This document shows positions 8,162 to 17,063 of a stretch of 64,000 nt of DNA, one piece after another (within the stretch, counting starts at the first letter, position 1; each line of letters opens with the position of its first letter). Below the pieces are notes generated by a model. The model was given only the letters and a program-made list of their open reading frames with translations, did not search any database and was not told where the DNA came from. Source of the stretch: Pseudomonas sp. FP453 (lineage in GTDB: Bacteria > Pseudomonadota > Gammaproteobacteria > Pseudomonadales > Pseudomonadaceae); assembly GCF_030687495.1 (NCBI RefSeq), contig NZ_CP117435.1:2422501-2486500 (forward strand), in the 5' to 3' direction. Position numbers and translations under genes: made by a program.

Positions 8162-9204
8162 AACGCTTGCGCATTGGCTTGCCGCCGCTGGATCAATTGA
8201 GCGCCGACAGTGCAGTCAAATTCGTTTGGCTGGAGCGTGGCGTGGTCGTCGCCGAAGGCCATGAAAGCCTGCTCCAACTGAGCAAACACCGTCAGGCAGC
8301 GGAGTGCTTCCTGCATCCGCGCGACAGCCTGCTCACCAGCCTTGAACTGCCGCCACTGCCCGCCGCAAAAACCGCCGCCGCCGTGGCCTGCGCCGCGCAG
8401 GCGTTGATCCTCGGCCCGCTGGAACACATGCACGTGGCCCACGGCCCGCGCGACAGCGAAGGCCGCGTGCAAGTGGCCTGGGTGCCCAAGGCCGGGCTGG
8501 AACGGCTGGCCCAGGTGCCGCTCAAGTTACGTGGCCTGTATCCGGCGCCCTATGCCTTGCCGGTGGGCGCGGCCGCCCTGGACGACGGCTACCTGTTGAC
8601 CCGCGACAGCCTGCACCAAGGCGCCGTGCATCCGTTGGGTCAGCAAGGCCTTGATGTGCCGCTGGTGGACGCCGCGCAGCGCTGGACGGGCGCAGCCCCC
8701 GCCTGGGGTTTGCACGCACGCCTCAGCCAGGCGGCCAGCGGCGGCTGGGGCAGGGCGCTGGCCTGTGTCGCGTTGGCCACGGCCGTGTGGACCCTGGGCC
8801 TCAACTTCTACGCCGCGCGTCAGGTGGAGGAAGGCCAGCGCATCAAGGCGCTGATGAGCCAGCAGGTGCGCCAGGCATTTCCCGAATTGCCGGTGGTGCT
8901 CAACCCCTTGCAGCAGGCCCGGCAACAATTGGCCGCGCGCCAGACCGGTGCCGCCGCCGACCCGGGCCAGCGCTTCAGCAGCCTGCTGCAACTGGCGGGC
9001 AGCAACCTGCCGTTTATGGTCGCCAGCGTCGAGCGCCTGACCTTTGAACAAGGGCGCCTGCACCTGCAATTGCTCACGGACAGCCGCAACCCCACGGCCC
9101 AGGCCGACTGGCAGGCCGCGCTGGCCCAAGCCGGTTTTGCCGCGACACGCGACGAGAAGGGCTGGAGCATTGGCCCGGCAGCGACGGGAGCCAGCGATGA
9201 ATAA
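8158..9204 (+). CDS. hxcY: Type II secretion protein GspL (HxcY)
   Basis: GspL recruits the GspE ATPase to the inner membrane. The 348-residue protein has an actin-like cytoplasmic domain (about 1-190), one membrane helix (about 200-220: LACVALATAVWTLGLNFYAA) and a periplasmic ferredoxin-like domain. It lies between gspK and gspM with overlapping ends, the invariant gene order of the family. N-terminal sequence conservation is weak, so position and topology carry most of the call. Confidence 0.82.
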   Translation: MKRLRIGLPPLDQLSADSAVKFVWLERGVVVAEGHESLLQLSKHRQAAECFLHPRDSLLTSLELPPLPAAKTAAAVACAAQALILGPLEHMHVAHGPRDSEGRVQVAWVPKAGLERLAQVPLKLRGLYPAPYALPVGAAALDDGYLLTRDSLHQGAVHPLGQQGLDVPLVDAAQRWTGAAPAWGLHARLSQAASGGWGRALACVALATAVWTLGLNFYAARQVEEGQRIKALMSQQVRQAFPELPVVLNPLQQARQQLAARQTGAAADPGQRFSSLLQLAGSNLPFMVASVERLTFEQGRLHLQLLTDSRNPTAQADWQAALAQAGFAATRDEKGWSIGPAATGASDE

Positions 9205-9700
9205 GTGGGCGCGGCAATTGCGGCTGTTCTGGAACGGCCTGGCCCTGCGTGAAAAACGCATGCTGTCCGGCGTCGGCGTGCTGCTGGCGGGCCTGTTGAC
9301 CTGGCTGATCCTGATCCAGCCCGCGCTGAAAAAAATCGACTACTGGCAGGCCGAAACCCCGAAGTTGCGCGCCCAGGCCGAAGCCTTGCAGGTGCTGTTG
9401 CAAGGCGTCGCCGCGCCGCGCCAGGCTGACGAAGCCACGCTGCGCCAGGCCCTCGACAGCGCCGGCCTGCAAGGCCATTACCAATTGCAGGCGCAGGCCC
9501 CGGGCGGCTGGCACCTGACCTTCGACAACGCCCCGGCCGACGCGGTGGTGGACTGGCTGCTGGGCAATCCCCGTTCGTTTTCCCTGGAGGTGTCCGAGGC
9601 GCGTTTGCAACGTGCTGGGGATGCCGTCGATAACTCGGCCGGCACTGTGTCCGGGACCGTTCGCATGGATCAGGCGCTTGGCGCTAAGGAAGCTTCATGA
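9197..9700 (+). CDS. hxcZ: Type II secretion protein GspM (HxcZ)
   Basis: GspM partners GspL in the inner-membrane platform. The 167-residue protein has a cytoplasmic start, a membrane helix (MLSGVGVLLAGLLTWLILIQP), a coiled segment and a small ferredoxin-like domain. ATG 9197 overlaps the gspL stop, and the stop overlaps the gspD start. Confidence 0.85.
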   Translation: MNKWARQLRLFWNGLALREKRMLSGVGVLLAGLLTWLILIQPALKKIDYWQAETPKLRAQAEALQVLLQGVAAPRQADEATLRQALDSAGLQGHYQLQAQAPGGWHLTFDNAPADAVVDWLLGNPRSFSLEVSEARLQRAGDAVDNSAGTVSGTVRMDQALGAKEAS

Positions 9701-11982
9701 AGTGGTCAGTTCCCCCGTTTCGTATGGCCGCGCCGTTGCTGTTGCTGGCCCTGAGTGCGTGCAGCAACCAGGCGGCCAAGCCGTTGCTGGTGGACAGCGA
9801 ACTCGGCCAACCCCTGGCCGACACCCGCCGCAGCAGCGACAGCCCGCTGGACCGCCAACGCGAACTCGCGCCCAAACCGGCCGTGCAACACCCGATCACC
9901 CACAGCGCCCGTGGCCACGCCCCGGCCGCAATCAAGGCGCGCAACCCGCTGGGTGACCAGCCGGTGCAGCTGAACTTTGTCGACGCGGACATCCAGGCGG
10001 TGGTGCGCGCCTTGTCCCGCGCCACTGGCCAACAGTTCCTCGTGGACCCGCGGGTCAAAGGCAACCTGACCCTGGTCAGCGAAGGCCAGGTGCCGGCGCA
10101 CCAGGCCTACGACATGCTGCTGGCGGCGCTGCGCATGCAGGGCTTCAGCGTGGTGGACGTGGGCGGCGTCGCCCAAGTGGTGCCCGAAGCCGATGCCAAG
10201 CTGCTCGGCGGGCCGATCTACAGCGCCGGCAGCAGCGGCATGCAGACCCGCACCTTCCGCCTGCAATACGAAAACGCGGTGAACCTGATCCCGGTGCTGC
10301 GCCCCATCGTGTCGCCGAACAACCCGATCAACGCCTACCCTGGCAACAACAGCATCGTCATCACCGACTACGCAGAAAACCTCGCCCGCGTGGCGCAGAT
10401 CATCAGCGGCATCGACACCCCCAGCGCCATCGACACCGACGTGGTCAAGGTGCAGAACGGCATCGCCGTCGACATCGCGGCAATGGTCGCCGAACTGCTC
10501 GACACCCAAGGCGCCGACCAGACCCAGAAGATCAACGTGGTCGGCGACCCGCGTTCCAACTCGATCATCATCCGCTCCGGCAGCCCCGAGCGCACCGAGC
10601 TGGCGCGCAACCTGATCTACAAACTCGACAATGCCCAGAGCAACCCGAGCAATATGCACGTGGTGTACCTGCGCAACGCCCAGGCGGGCAAGCTGGCGCA
10701 GTCGCTGCGCGGCTTGTTGACCGGCGAGAGTGAGTCCGGGGTCAGCGACGAGGCGCGGGGCAAGCTCAGTGCCATGGGCGGCACAGGCCAGAACAGCCAA
10801 GGCAGCGCCGCACAAAACAGCAGCGGCACGCCCACCGGCAGCGGCGTGCAATCGAGTTACGGCCAGGACAAACAAAGCACCGGCGCCACTACCAGCAAGG
10901 ACCAGGACACCGCGTTCAGTGCCGGCGGCGTGACCATCCAGGCCGATGCGACCACCAACACCTTGCTGATCTCCGCGCCGGACCCGCTGTACCGCAACCT
11001 GCGGGAAGTGATCGACATGCTCGACCAACGCCGCGCGCAGGTGGTGATTGAAAGCCTGATCGTCGAAGTCGGCGAGGACGATGCCACCGAGTTTGGCGTG
11101 CAATGGCAGGCCGGTAACCTGGGCGGCAAGGGCGGTTTTGGCGGGGTCAACCTTGGCGGCAGTGGCGTGAATTCGACGCCTACCAGCAAGACCAGTATCG
11201 ACGTGTTGCCCAAGGGGCTGAACATCGGTTTGGTCAACGGCACCGTGGACATTCCGGGGATTGGCAAGGTGCTCGACCTCAAGGTGTTGGCCCGCGCGTT
11301 GAAGAGCAAGGGCGGCACCAACGTGCTGTCGACGCCGAACCTGCTGACCCTGGACAACGAAGCGGCGAGCATTTTTGTCGGGCAGACGATTCCGTTTGTC
11401 ACGGGCAGCTATGTGACCGGGGCCGGGGGGACCAGCAACAACCCGTTCCAGACGGTGCAGCGGGAGGAGGTGGGGCTGAAGTTGAATGTGCGGCCGCAGA
11501 TTTCCGAGGGTGGCACGGTGAAGTTGGATATCTATCAGGAAGTCAGCAGCGTGGACACGCGGGCTTCGGTGGATGCGGGGACTGTGACCAACAAGCGGGC
11601 GATTGATACCAGCATTCTGTTGGATGACGGGCAGATCATGGTGCTGGGTGGGTTGCTGCAGGATGGGTACAGCCAGAGCAATGATGCGGTGCCGTGGTTG
11701 TCGGATATTCCGGGGTTGGGGGCGTTGTTTCGCAATGAAAAGCGCAGTGTGACGAAGACCAATCTGATGGTGTTTTTGCGGCCTTACATCATTCGCGACA
11801 GTGGGGCGGGGCGCAGTATTACGTTGAATCGGTATGAGTTTATGCGGCGGGCGCAGGGGGGGGTGCAGCCGGAGCATAGTTGGGCGATGCCGGATGTGCA
11901 GGCGCCGCAGTTGCCCTCGGTGGATAAGGCGATTCCTGGTCAGCAGGGGCCTAGAGCGGTGATTCGGGCGGTGCCGCAGTGA
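9697..11982 (+). CDS. hxcQ: Type II secretin GspD (HxcQ) with a lipobox
   Basis: This is the 761-residue outer-membrane secretin. Its signal peptide ends in LALSAC, so Cys22 is a lipidation site. A lipid-anchored HxcQ that pilots itself to the outer membrane is known in P. aeruginosa, and no separate pilotin gene is seen here. N0/N1-N3 domains span about 85-430, including VNLIPVLRPIVSPNNPINAY. A Gly/Ser/Gln-rich loop lies at about 345-400 and the secretin core at about 430-690 (VGLKLNVRPQISEGG, LLDDGQIMVLGGL). Third codon positions turn strikingly G-rich towards the 3' end (see findings). Confidence 0.95.
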   Translation: MKWSVPPFRMAAPLLLLALSACSNQAAKPLLVDSELGQPLADTRRSSDSPLDRQRELAPKPAVQHPITHSARGHAPAAIKARNPLGDQPVQLNFVDADIQAVVRALSRATGQQFLVDPRVKGNLTLVSEGQVPAHQAYDMLLAALRMQGFSVVDVGGVAQVVPEADAKLLGGPIYSAGSSGMQTRTFRLQYENAVNLIPVLRPIVSPNNPINAYPGNNSIVITDYAENLARVAQIISGIDTPSAIDTDVVKVQNGIAVDIAAMVAELLDTQGADQTQKINVVGDPRSNSIIIRSGSPERTELARNLIYKLDNAQSNPSNMHVVYLRNAQAGKLAQSLRGLLTGESESGVSDEARGKLSAMGGTGQNSQGSAAQNSSGTPTGSGVQSSYGQDKQSTGATTSKDQDTAFSAGGVTIQADATTNTLLISAPDPLYRNLREVIDMLDQRRAQVVIESLIVEVGEDDATEFGVQWQAGNLGGKGGFGGVNLGGSGVNSTPTSKTSIDVLPKGLNIGLVNGTVDIPGIGKVLDLKVLARALKSKGGTNVLSTPNLLTLDNEAASIFVGQTIPFVTGSYVTGAGGTSNNPFQTVQREEVGLKLNVRPQISEGGTVKLDIYQEVSSVDTRASVDAGTVTNKRAIDTSILLDDGQIMVLGGLLQDGYSQSNDAVPWLSDIPGLGALFRNEKRSVTKTNLMVFLRPYIIRDSGAGRSITLNRYEFMRRAQGGVQPEHSWAMPDVQAPQLPSVDKAIPGQQGPRAVIRAVPQ

Positions 11983-11990
11983 TGGGGGGC

Positions 11991-12722
11991 ATATCCGTTG
12001 CTGCGGTAACGGCGGCTTATGGTTCCGCTCTTACAGCGGGTCACTTTTGGAAGGACCCAAAAGTAACCAAAAGGTCCTCGCCCCACCACTCGGCACCTCG
12101 CTTAGGCTCGGTGTGCCCTCACTCCGGCTTGAATCCGTGGGCCGCCGTCATGGGCCATCCCTGGCCCAGGACGGCTAACCCGGCGTCCTGCCGGGTTACC
12201 CACGGATTCAAGCCTGCGTTCGGCCAGCGTGGTTTGACGGGGCGACGAAGATCAACATCAAGATCAAAAGCAGATCAAAAGCAGATCAAGAGCGGGTCGG
12301 GTGTGCACCATCCTGTGGGAGCTGGCTTGCCTGCGATGCAGACAACTCGGTACATCAGGCAAACCCAGTTGATGCCATCGCAGGCAAGCCAGCTCCCACA
12401 GGGTACCGCGTCAGCTCCAGAGACCCGGTCGGCTATCAGGCCGCCGCGCTGTGTTTTTGATCTTAGGCGCCCCGTTAAACACGCTGGCCGGAATTCGGCA
12501 TGGATTTGGGGGGTAAACCGGCATGGATGCCGGTTTAGCCGCCCCGCGCCATGGATGGCGCGTGGCGGCGGCCCCCCAAATCCATGTCGGATTACGGGCA
12601 TGCCGAGCCTGGGCGAGGCACCGAGTGTTGGGGCAAGAGCGTTTTGCTTACTTTTGCGCTCTTCAAAAGTGAGCCGCCGTAAGGGCGGAACCCTAAGCCG
12701 CCGTTACCCAAAAAACGGATAT
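11991..12722. repeat. Long nested inverted-repeat element, copy A
   Basis: This 732-bp element has ends that are inverted copies of each other: ATATCCGTT...TAACGGC at the left and GCCGTTAC...AACGGATAT at the right. The arms continue for over 100 bp, through the GGTTCCGCTCTTACAGCGG and ACTCGGCACCTCGC blocks and their complements. Inside lie further palindromes (GGCTTGAATCCGTGGG with CCCACGGATTCAAGCC) and a REPIN at 12314-12400. A second copy lies at 60561-61178. Open frames through it are not genes. It fills the gap between gspD and gspE and may be one of the long interspersed repeats known in fluorescent pseudomonads. Confidence 0.88.
12314..12400. repeat. REPIN inside the long repeat, class GGAGCTGGCTTGCC
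   Basis: A complete pair of inverted REP sequences is nested within copy A. The equivalent position of copy B holds a near-identical REPIN whose loop differs at only a few bases, so the REPIN has travelled with the larger element or is exchanged between copies. Confidence 0.9.
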
Positions 12723-12748
12723 GTACCCATAAAAACAGGGCCACGCCA

Positions 12749-14167
12749 ATGAGCCTACTCCCCTACGCCTGGGCCAAATCCCAACGCATCCTCCTGCGCA
12801 CCAACGCCGAAGGCATGCTGCTAACGGTGTGCCCCTCAACCCCCGGCTGGTCCATCAGCGAAGTCCACCGCCAATTCGGCCAATCCCCCATCGAACACGT
12901 CCGCGACGACGAACTCGACGGCCTCCTCACCAGCGCCTACGCCGACACCGGCAGCGCCGCCGCCGTCGTCGGCGCCGCCGAAAACGAGGTCGACCTCGAC
13001 CGCCTCATGCAAGACATGCCCGAAGTCACCGACCTGCTCGACACCCAGGACGGCGCCCCGGTGATCCGCATGATCAACGCCTTGCTCACCCAAGCCGCCC
13101 GCGACGAAGCCAGCGACATTCACATCGAACCCTACGAAACCCACTCCGTGGTGCGCTACCGCGTCGACGGCACCCTGCGCGACGTCGTGTCCCCGCGCAA
13201 AGCGCTACACGGCGCACTGGTGTCGCGGATCAAGATCATGGCCCAACTCGACATCGCCGAAAAACGCCTGCCCCAGGACGGCCGCATCGCCCTGCGCGTG
13301 GCCGGGCGGCCCATCGACATTCGCGTGTCCACGGTGCCCACCGGTCACGGCGAACGCGTGGTCATGCGCCTGCTGGATAAACAAGCCGGGCGCTTGCAAC
13401 TGGAAACCCTGGGCATGGAGCCCCAACTGTTGGCGCGCCTCGACACCCTGATCCGCCAGCCCCACGGCATCGTGCTGGTCACCGGCCCCACCGGCAGCGG
13501 CAAGACCACCAGCCTCTACGCCGCCCTGGCGCGGCTGGACGCGAGCACCAGCAATATCCTCACCGTCGAAGACCCGGTGGAATACGACCTGCCGGGCATC
13601 AGCCAGATCCAGGTCAACGCCAAGATCGACATGACCTTCGGCCTCGCCCTGCGCGCGATCCTGCGCCAGGACCCGGACATCATCATGATCGGCGAGATCC
13701 GCGACCTGGAGACCGCGCAAATCGCCGTGCAGGCCTCGCTCACCGGTCACCTGGTGCTGGCGACCCTGCACACCAACGATGCGGTGTCGGCGGTCAACCG
13801 CTTGATCGACATGGGCGTCGAGCCCTTCCTGCTCGCCTCGTCGTTGCTGGGCGTGTTGGCCCAGCGCCTGGTGCGTCGCCTGTGCCCGCACTGCAAGCAG
13901 GAAGACCCGGCCGCGCCCGGCACCTGGCGCCCGGTCGGCTGCGCGCACTGCAACCAGGTCGGCTACAGCGGCCGTACGGGGATTCATGAATTGTTCAGCG
14001 TCGATGACGACGTGCGCAGCCTGATCCACCAGGGCGCCGGTGAGCAGGACCTGCGCCTGGCCGCCCGCCGCGCCGGCATGTTCAGCATGCGTGAAGACGG
14101 CGAGCGCTGGGTGCGCAGCGGCGCCACCGCCCCCGAAGAAATCCTGCGTGTGACACGGGACGCCTGA
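12749..14167 (+). CDS. hxcR: Type II secretion ATPase GspE (HxcR)
   Basis: This cytoplasmic hexameric ATPase drives pseudopilus assembly. The 472-residue protein has the GspE N2 region (SDIHIEPYETHSVVRYRVDG) and Walker A GPTGSGKT at about 246-253. It also has the Asp box (TVEDPVEYDLPGISQIQV), Walker B (DPDIIMIGEIRD), the His box (ATLHTNDAVSAV) and a CxxC...CxxC zinc module (CPHC, CAHC). The first 60 codons are extremely C-ending, opposite to the end of gspD. ATG 12749 has only a weak ribosome site. The gene is separated from gspD by the long repeat. Confidence 0.95.
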   Translation: MSLLPYAWAKSQRILLRTNAEGMLLTVCPSTPGWSISEVHRQFGQSPIEHVRDDELDGLLTSAYADTGSAAAVVGAAENEVDLDRLMQDMPEVTDLLDTQDGAPVIRMINALLTQAARDEASDIHIEPYETHSVVRYRVDGTLRDVVSPRKALHGALVSRIKIMAQLDIAEKRLPQDGRIALRVAGRPIDIRVSTVPTGHGERVVMRLLDKQAGRLQLETLGMEPQLLARLDTLIRQPHGIVLVTGPTGSGKTTSLYAALARLDASTSNILTVEDPVEYDLPGISQIQVNAKIDMTFGLALRAILRQDPDIIMIGEIRDLETAQIAVQASLTGHLVLATLHTNDAVSAVNRLIDMGVEPFLLASSLLGVLAQRLVRRLCPHCKQEDPAAPGTWRPVGCAHCNQVGYSGRTGIHELFSVDDDVRSLIHQGAGEQDLRLAARRAGMFSMREDGERWVRSGATAPEEILRVTRDA

Positions 14168-15375
14168 TGAATCGCTATCGTTTTGAAGCCGCCGATGCCA
14201 GCGGCAAGGTCGAGTCCGGGCATGTGGAGGCCGACAGCCAGAGCGCGGCGTTTGCCAGCCTGCGCGGGCGCGGTTTGACCGCGTTGCTGGTGCAGCTCGA
14301 AGGCAACCCATCGGTCGCCAGCAGTAGCCTGTTCACCCCCAAGCTCTCGGACAACGATTTGGCCTGGGCCACGCGCCAACTGGCCAGCCTGCTGGGCGCC
14401 AGCCTGCCGTTGGAAGCGGCGCTGAGCGCGACGGTGGAGCAGGCCGAGAAAAAACACATCGCCCAGACCCTGGCCGCCGTGCGCGCCGATGTGCGCGGCG
14501 GCATGCGCCTGGCGGAGGCGTTGGCCGCACGGCCACGGGACTTTCCGTCGATCTACCGCGCGCTGATCGCGGCGGGGGAGGAGTCCGGCGACCTGGCCCA
14601 GGTGATGGAACGCCTCGCCGACTACATCGAGGAACGCAACAACCTGCGTGGCAAGATCCTTACCGCGTTTATCTACCCCGGGGTGGTGGGGCTGGTGTCC
14701 ATCGGCATTGTGATTTTCCTGTTGAGCTACGTGGTGCCGCAGGTGGTCAGCGCGTTCTCCCAGGCACGCCAGGACTTGCCGGGGCTGACCCTGGCGATGC
14801 TCAACGCCAGCGACTTCATCCGCGCCTGGGGCTGGCTGTGTTTTGCCGGGATCGTCGGCGGTTTCTGGAGTTGGCGCCTGTATCTGCGCAACCCCGTGGC
14901 GCGCCTGAATTGGCATAGCCGGGTGTTGCGCCTGCCGCTGATCGGGCGCTTTGTGCTGGGCCTGAACACCGCACGCTTCGCCTCGACCCTGGCGATCCTC
15001 GGCGGCGCCGGTGTGCCGCTGTTGCGCGCGCTGGAAGCGGCGCGGCAAACCCTGTCCAACGACCGCCTTGATCAGTGCGTCAGCGACGCCACGGCCAAAG
15101 TGCGCGAAGGCGTCAACCTCGCCCCGGCGCTGGCGGTGGAGAAGGTGTTCCCACCGGTGCTGATCCACCTGATCGCCAGCGGCGAAAAAACCGGTTCGCT
15201 GCCGCCGATGCTGGAGCGCGCGGCGCAGACGTTGTCGCGGGATATTGAGCGAAGGGCGATGGGCATGACCGCGTTGCTGGAGCCGCTGATGATCGTGGTG
15301 ATGGGCGCTGTCGTGCTCGTCATCGTCATGGCCGTATTGCTGCCCATCATCGAAATCAACCAACTCGTCACCTGA
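14167..15375 (+). CDS. hxcS: Type II secretion inner-membrane platform protein GspF (HxcS)
   Basis: GspF is the polytopic core of the platform. The 402-residue protein has two repeated T2SSF cytoplasmic domains (about 70-190 and 275-395) and three membrane helices (VVGLVSIGIVIFLLSYVV, WGWLCFAGIVGGFWSW, IVVMGAVVLVIVMAVLLPI). The start ATG shares one base with the gspE stop (TGATG). It is the last gene of the secretion machinery here. Confidence 0.93.
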   Translation: MNRYRFEAADASGKVESGHVEADSQSAAFASLRGRGLTALLVQLEGNPSVASSSLFTPKLSDNDLAWATRQLASLLGASLPLEAALSATVEQAEKKHIAQTLAAVRADVRGGMRLAEALAARPRDFPSIYRALIAAGEESGDLAQVMERLADYIEERNNLRGKILTAFIYPGVVGLVSIGIVIFLLSYVVPQVVSAFSQARQDLPGLTLAMLNASDFIRAWGWLCFAGIVGGFWSWRLYLRNPVARLNWHSRVLRLPLIGRFVLGLNTARFASTLAILGGAGVPLLRALEAARQTLSNDRLDQCVSDATAKVREGVNLAPALAVEKVFPPVLIHLIASGEKTGSLPPMLERAAQTLSRDIERRAMGMTALLEPLMIVVMGAVVLVIVMAVLLPIIEINQLVT

Positions 15376-15400
15376 TCCTGCTGTGTGAACACAAATCAAC

Positions 15401-15489
15401 TGTGGGAGCTGGCTTGCCTGCGATAGCGGTGGACCAGATACAAATTCATTGACTGACCCACCGCTATCGCAGGCAAGCCAGCTCCCACA
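15401..15489. repeat. REPIN after gspF, class GGAGCTGGCTTGCC
   Basis: Inverted REP pair with CGATAGCGGTGG in the stem extension and a loop of about 30 bp. It lies 25 bp after gspF. The rest of the interval to the DING gene, 15490-15832, holds no gene and must contain that gene's promoter. Confidence 0.9.
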
Positions 15490-15775
15490 TGGGGTCTGTG
15501 TGTTCAGTGAATTTGGGTACTCCCGTTCAACCTCGGGTTCCTCATTCCGTCACATCCCAAGCGCTATACGGCCTCCAGCCCCACCCACTGAAACCTCGCT
15601 GTCACCTACCTCCAAACCGCTCGGAACCATGACCAAAACACCCGAGAATCTTTTTAAAAATCAAGCGTTTCCTCCCGAGGTTTTTTCCCATAACCGTCAT
15701 CGGAAACTGCGACTTTCTCTCCCATGGTTTTCACCCCTGGCCACCCCCGCAAGACGGCTTGGGACCGAAGCCATG

Positions 15776-15793
15776 GCGTCATGCAAGAGCCAT
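15776..15793 (+). promoter_or_regulatory. Possible Pho box upstream of the DING gene
   Basis: GCGTCAT-GCAA-GAGCCAT has the spacing of two 7-bp PhoB repeats (consensus CTGTCAT with a 4-bp spacer). The first half matches 5 of 7 positions and the second 4 of 7. It lies about 40 bp before the start codon, very close for an activator site, so this is a weak call that rests partly on the biology of DING proteins. Confidence 0.3.
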
Positions 15794-15832
15794 CTACCCC
15801 AAACGTACAAACACGACGAAAGGAGCTTCTTC

Positions 15833-17035
15833 ATGTTTAAGCGCAACGTTCTCGCGGTATCCATGACCCTCGCTGCCCTGTGCTCGGCACAGGCTGCATT
15901 CGCAGACGTAAACGGCGGCGGCGCCACTCTGCCACAGCCGCTGTACCAGACTGCCGGCGTACTGACTGCCGGCTTCGCCCCTTACATCGGCGTCGGCAGC
16001 GGCAACGGCAAGGCGGCTTTCCTGAACAACGACTACACCAAGTTTGTGGCTGGTGTGACCAACAAGAACGTGCACTGGGCGGGTAGCGATTCCAAGCTGT
16101 CGGCTGCCGAGCTGCTGGCTTACAAAACCAACAAACAACCGACCTGGGGCAAATTGATCCAGGTGCCTTCGGTGGCCACTTCGGTTGCCATTCCGTTCAA
16201 CAAGACCGGCACCAACGCGGTTGACCTGACTGTTCCGCAACTGTGCGGCGTGTTCTCCGGTCGCCTGACCACCTGGAACCAAATCACCGGCTCCGGCCGT
16301 ACTGGCCCGATCGTCGTGGTTTACCGTGACGAGTCGAGCGGCACCACCGAGCTGTTCACCCGCTTCCTCAATGCCAAGTGCACCGAAGCCAAGAAGTTCG
16401 CCATCACCACGACCTTCAAAGACAGCTACGGCTTCGTCGCTGGCGTCAGCGCCGGTACCTTGCCAGCCGGCGCAGTGCCTGCTACCACCAGCCAAGGCGT
16501 GATGACTGCGCTGAACGCTGCCCAAGGCCGAATCACCTACATGAGCCCGGACTACGCGGCGACTACTTTGGCCGGTCTGGATGACGCCACCAAAGTTGCC
16601 AAGATTGGCGGTGTTTCGCCGGCTCCAGGCAACGTATCGGCCGCTATCGGTCAGATCCTTGCTCCAACCCAAGCCCGCCCTAACGGTTCGTTCATCGACG
16701 CCACCGACCAGGACAACTGGGTTCCAGTATTCGCCGCCACTGCAAGCGGTTCGTCCACCTTCGCTTACCCATCCACCGGCTACCCGATCCTGGGCTTCAC
16801 TAACCTGATCTTCAGCCAGTGCTACGCCGACGCGAACCAAACCACCCAAGTGCAAGACTTCTTCCTGCGTCACTACGATGCAGCCATCAACAACGACACC
16901 GCCATCAACGACAACCGCTTCGTACCGCTGCCAGCTAACTGGAAACAAGCGGTAACCGACACCTTCGCGACCGCTTCCAACGCCCAAGGCATCGGCAACA
17001 CCAGCGTCTGCAACCAAATCGGTCGTCCGCTGTAA
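15833..17035 (+). CDS. Secreted DING-family phosphate-binding protein
   Basis: The 400-residue precursor has a signal peptide (cleavage after QAAFA at residue 24). The mature N-terminus is DVNGGGATLPQPLYQ, a one-residue variant of the DING signature. The body is a PstS-like phosphate-binding fold (VYRDESSGTTELFTRFL is the phosphate loop). DING proteins bind phosphate tightly and are secreted under phosphate starvation; one from P. aeruginosa is exported by Hxc. The position directly after the hxc genes, where P. aeruginosa carries its lap genes, suggests it is the local Hxc substrate. ATG 15833 has AAAGGAG upstream. Codon use is optimised, suggesting high expression. Confidence 0.9.
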   Translation: MFKRNVLAVSMTLAALCSAQAAFADVNGGGATLPQPLYQTAGVLTAGFAPYIGVGSGNGKAAFLNNDYTKFVAGVTNKNVHWAGSDSKLSAAELLAYKTNKQPTWGKLIQVPSVATSVAIPFNKTGTNAVDLTVPQLCGVFSGRLTTWNQITGSGRTGPIVVVYRDESSGTTELFTRFLNAKCTEAKKFAITTTFKDSYGFVAGVSAGTLPAGAVPATTSQGVMTALNAAQGRITYMSPDYAATTLAGLDDATKVAKIGGVSPAPGNVSAAIGQILAPTQARPNGSFIDATDQDNWVPVFAATASGSSTFAYPSTGYPILGFTNLIFSQCYADANQTTQVQDFFLRHYDAAINNDTAINDNRFVPLPANWKQAVTDTFATASNAQGIGNTSVCNQIGRPL

Positions 17036-17063
17036 CCCCTGCTTTCAACGACCCGCACCACCG

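Noticed and set aside
9706..11877. Minus-strand open frame of 723 codons opposite gspD
   Set aside because: Antisense shadow. The plus-strand frame has unmistakable secretin domains and the shadow has none.
11979..12752. Open frames running through the long repeat copy A
   Set aside because: They cross REP palindromes and inverted arms, overlap the gspD end and gspE start, and have no counterpart frame conserved in copy B.
15449..15832. N-terminal extension of the DING frame
   Set aside because: The extension runs through a REPIN and non-coding DNA. The signal peptide and a good ribosome site place the start at 15833.
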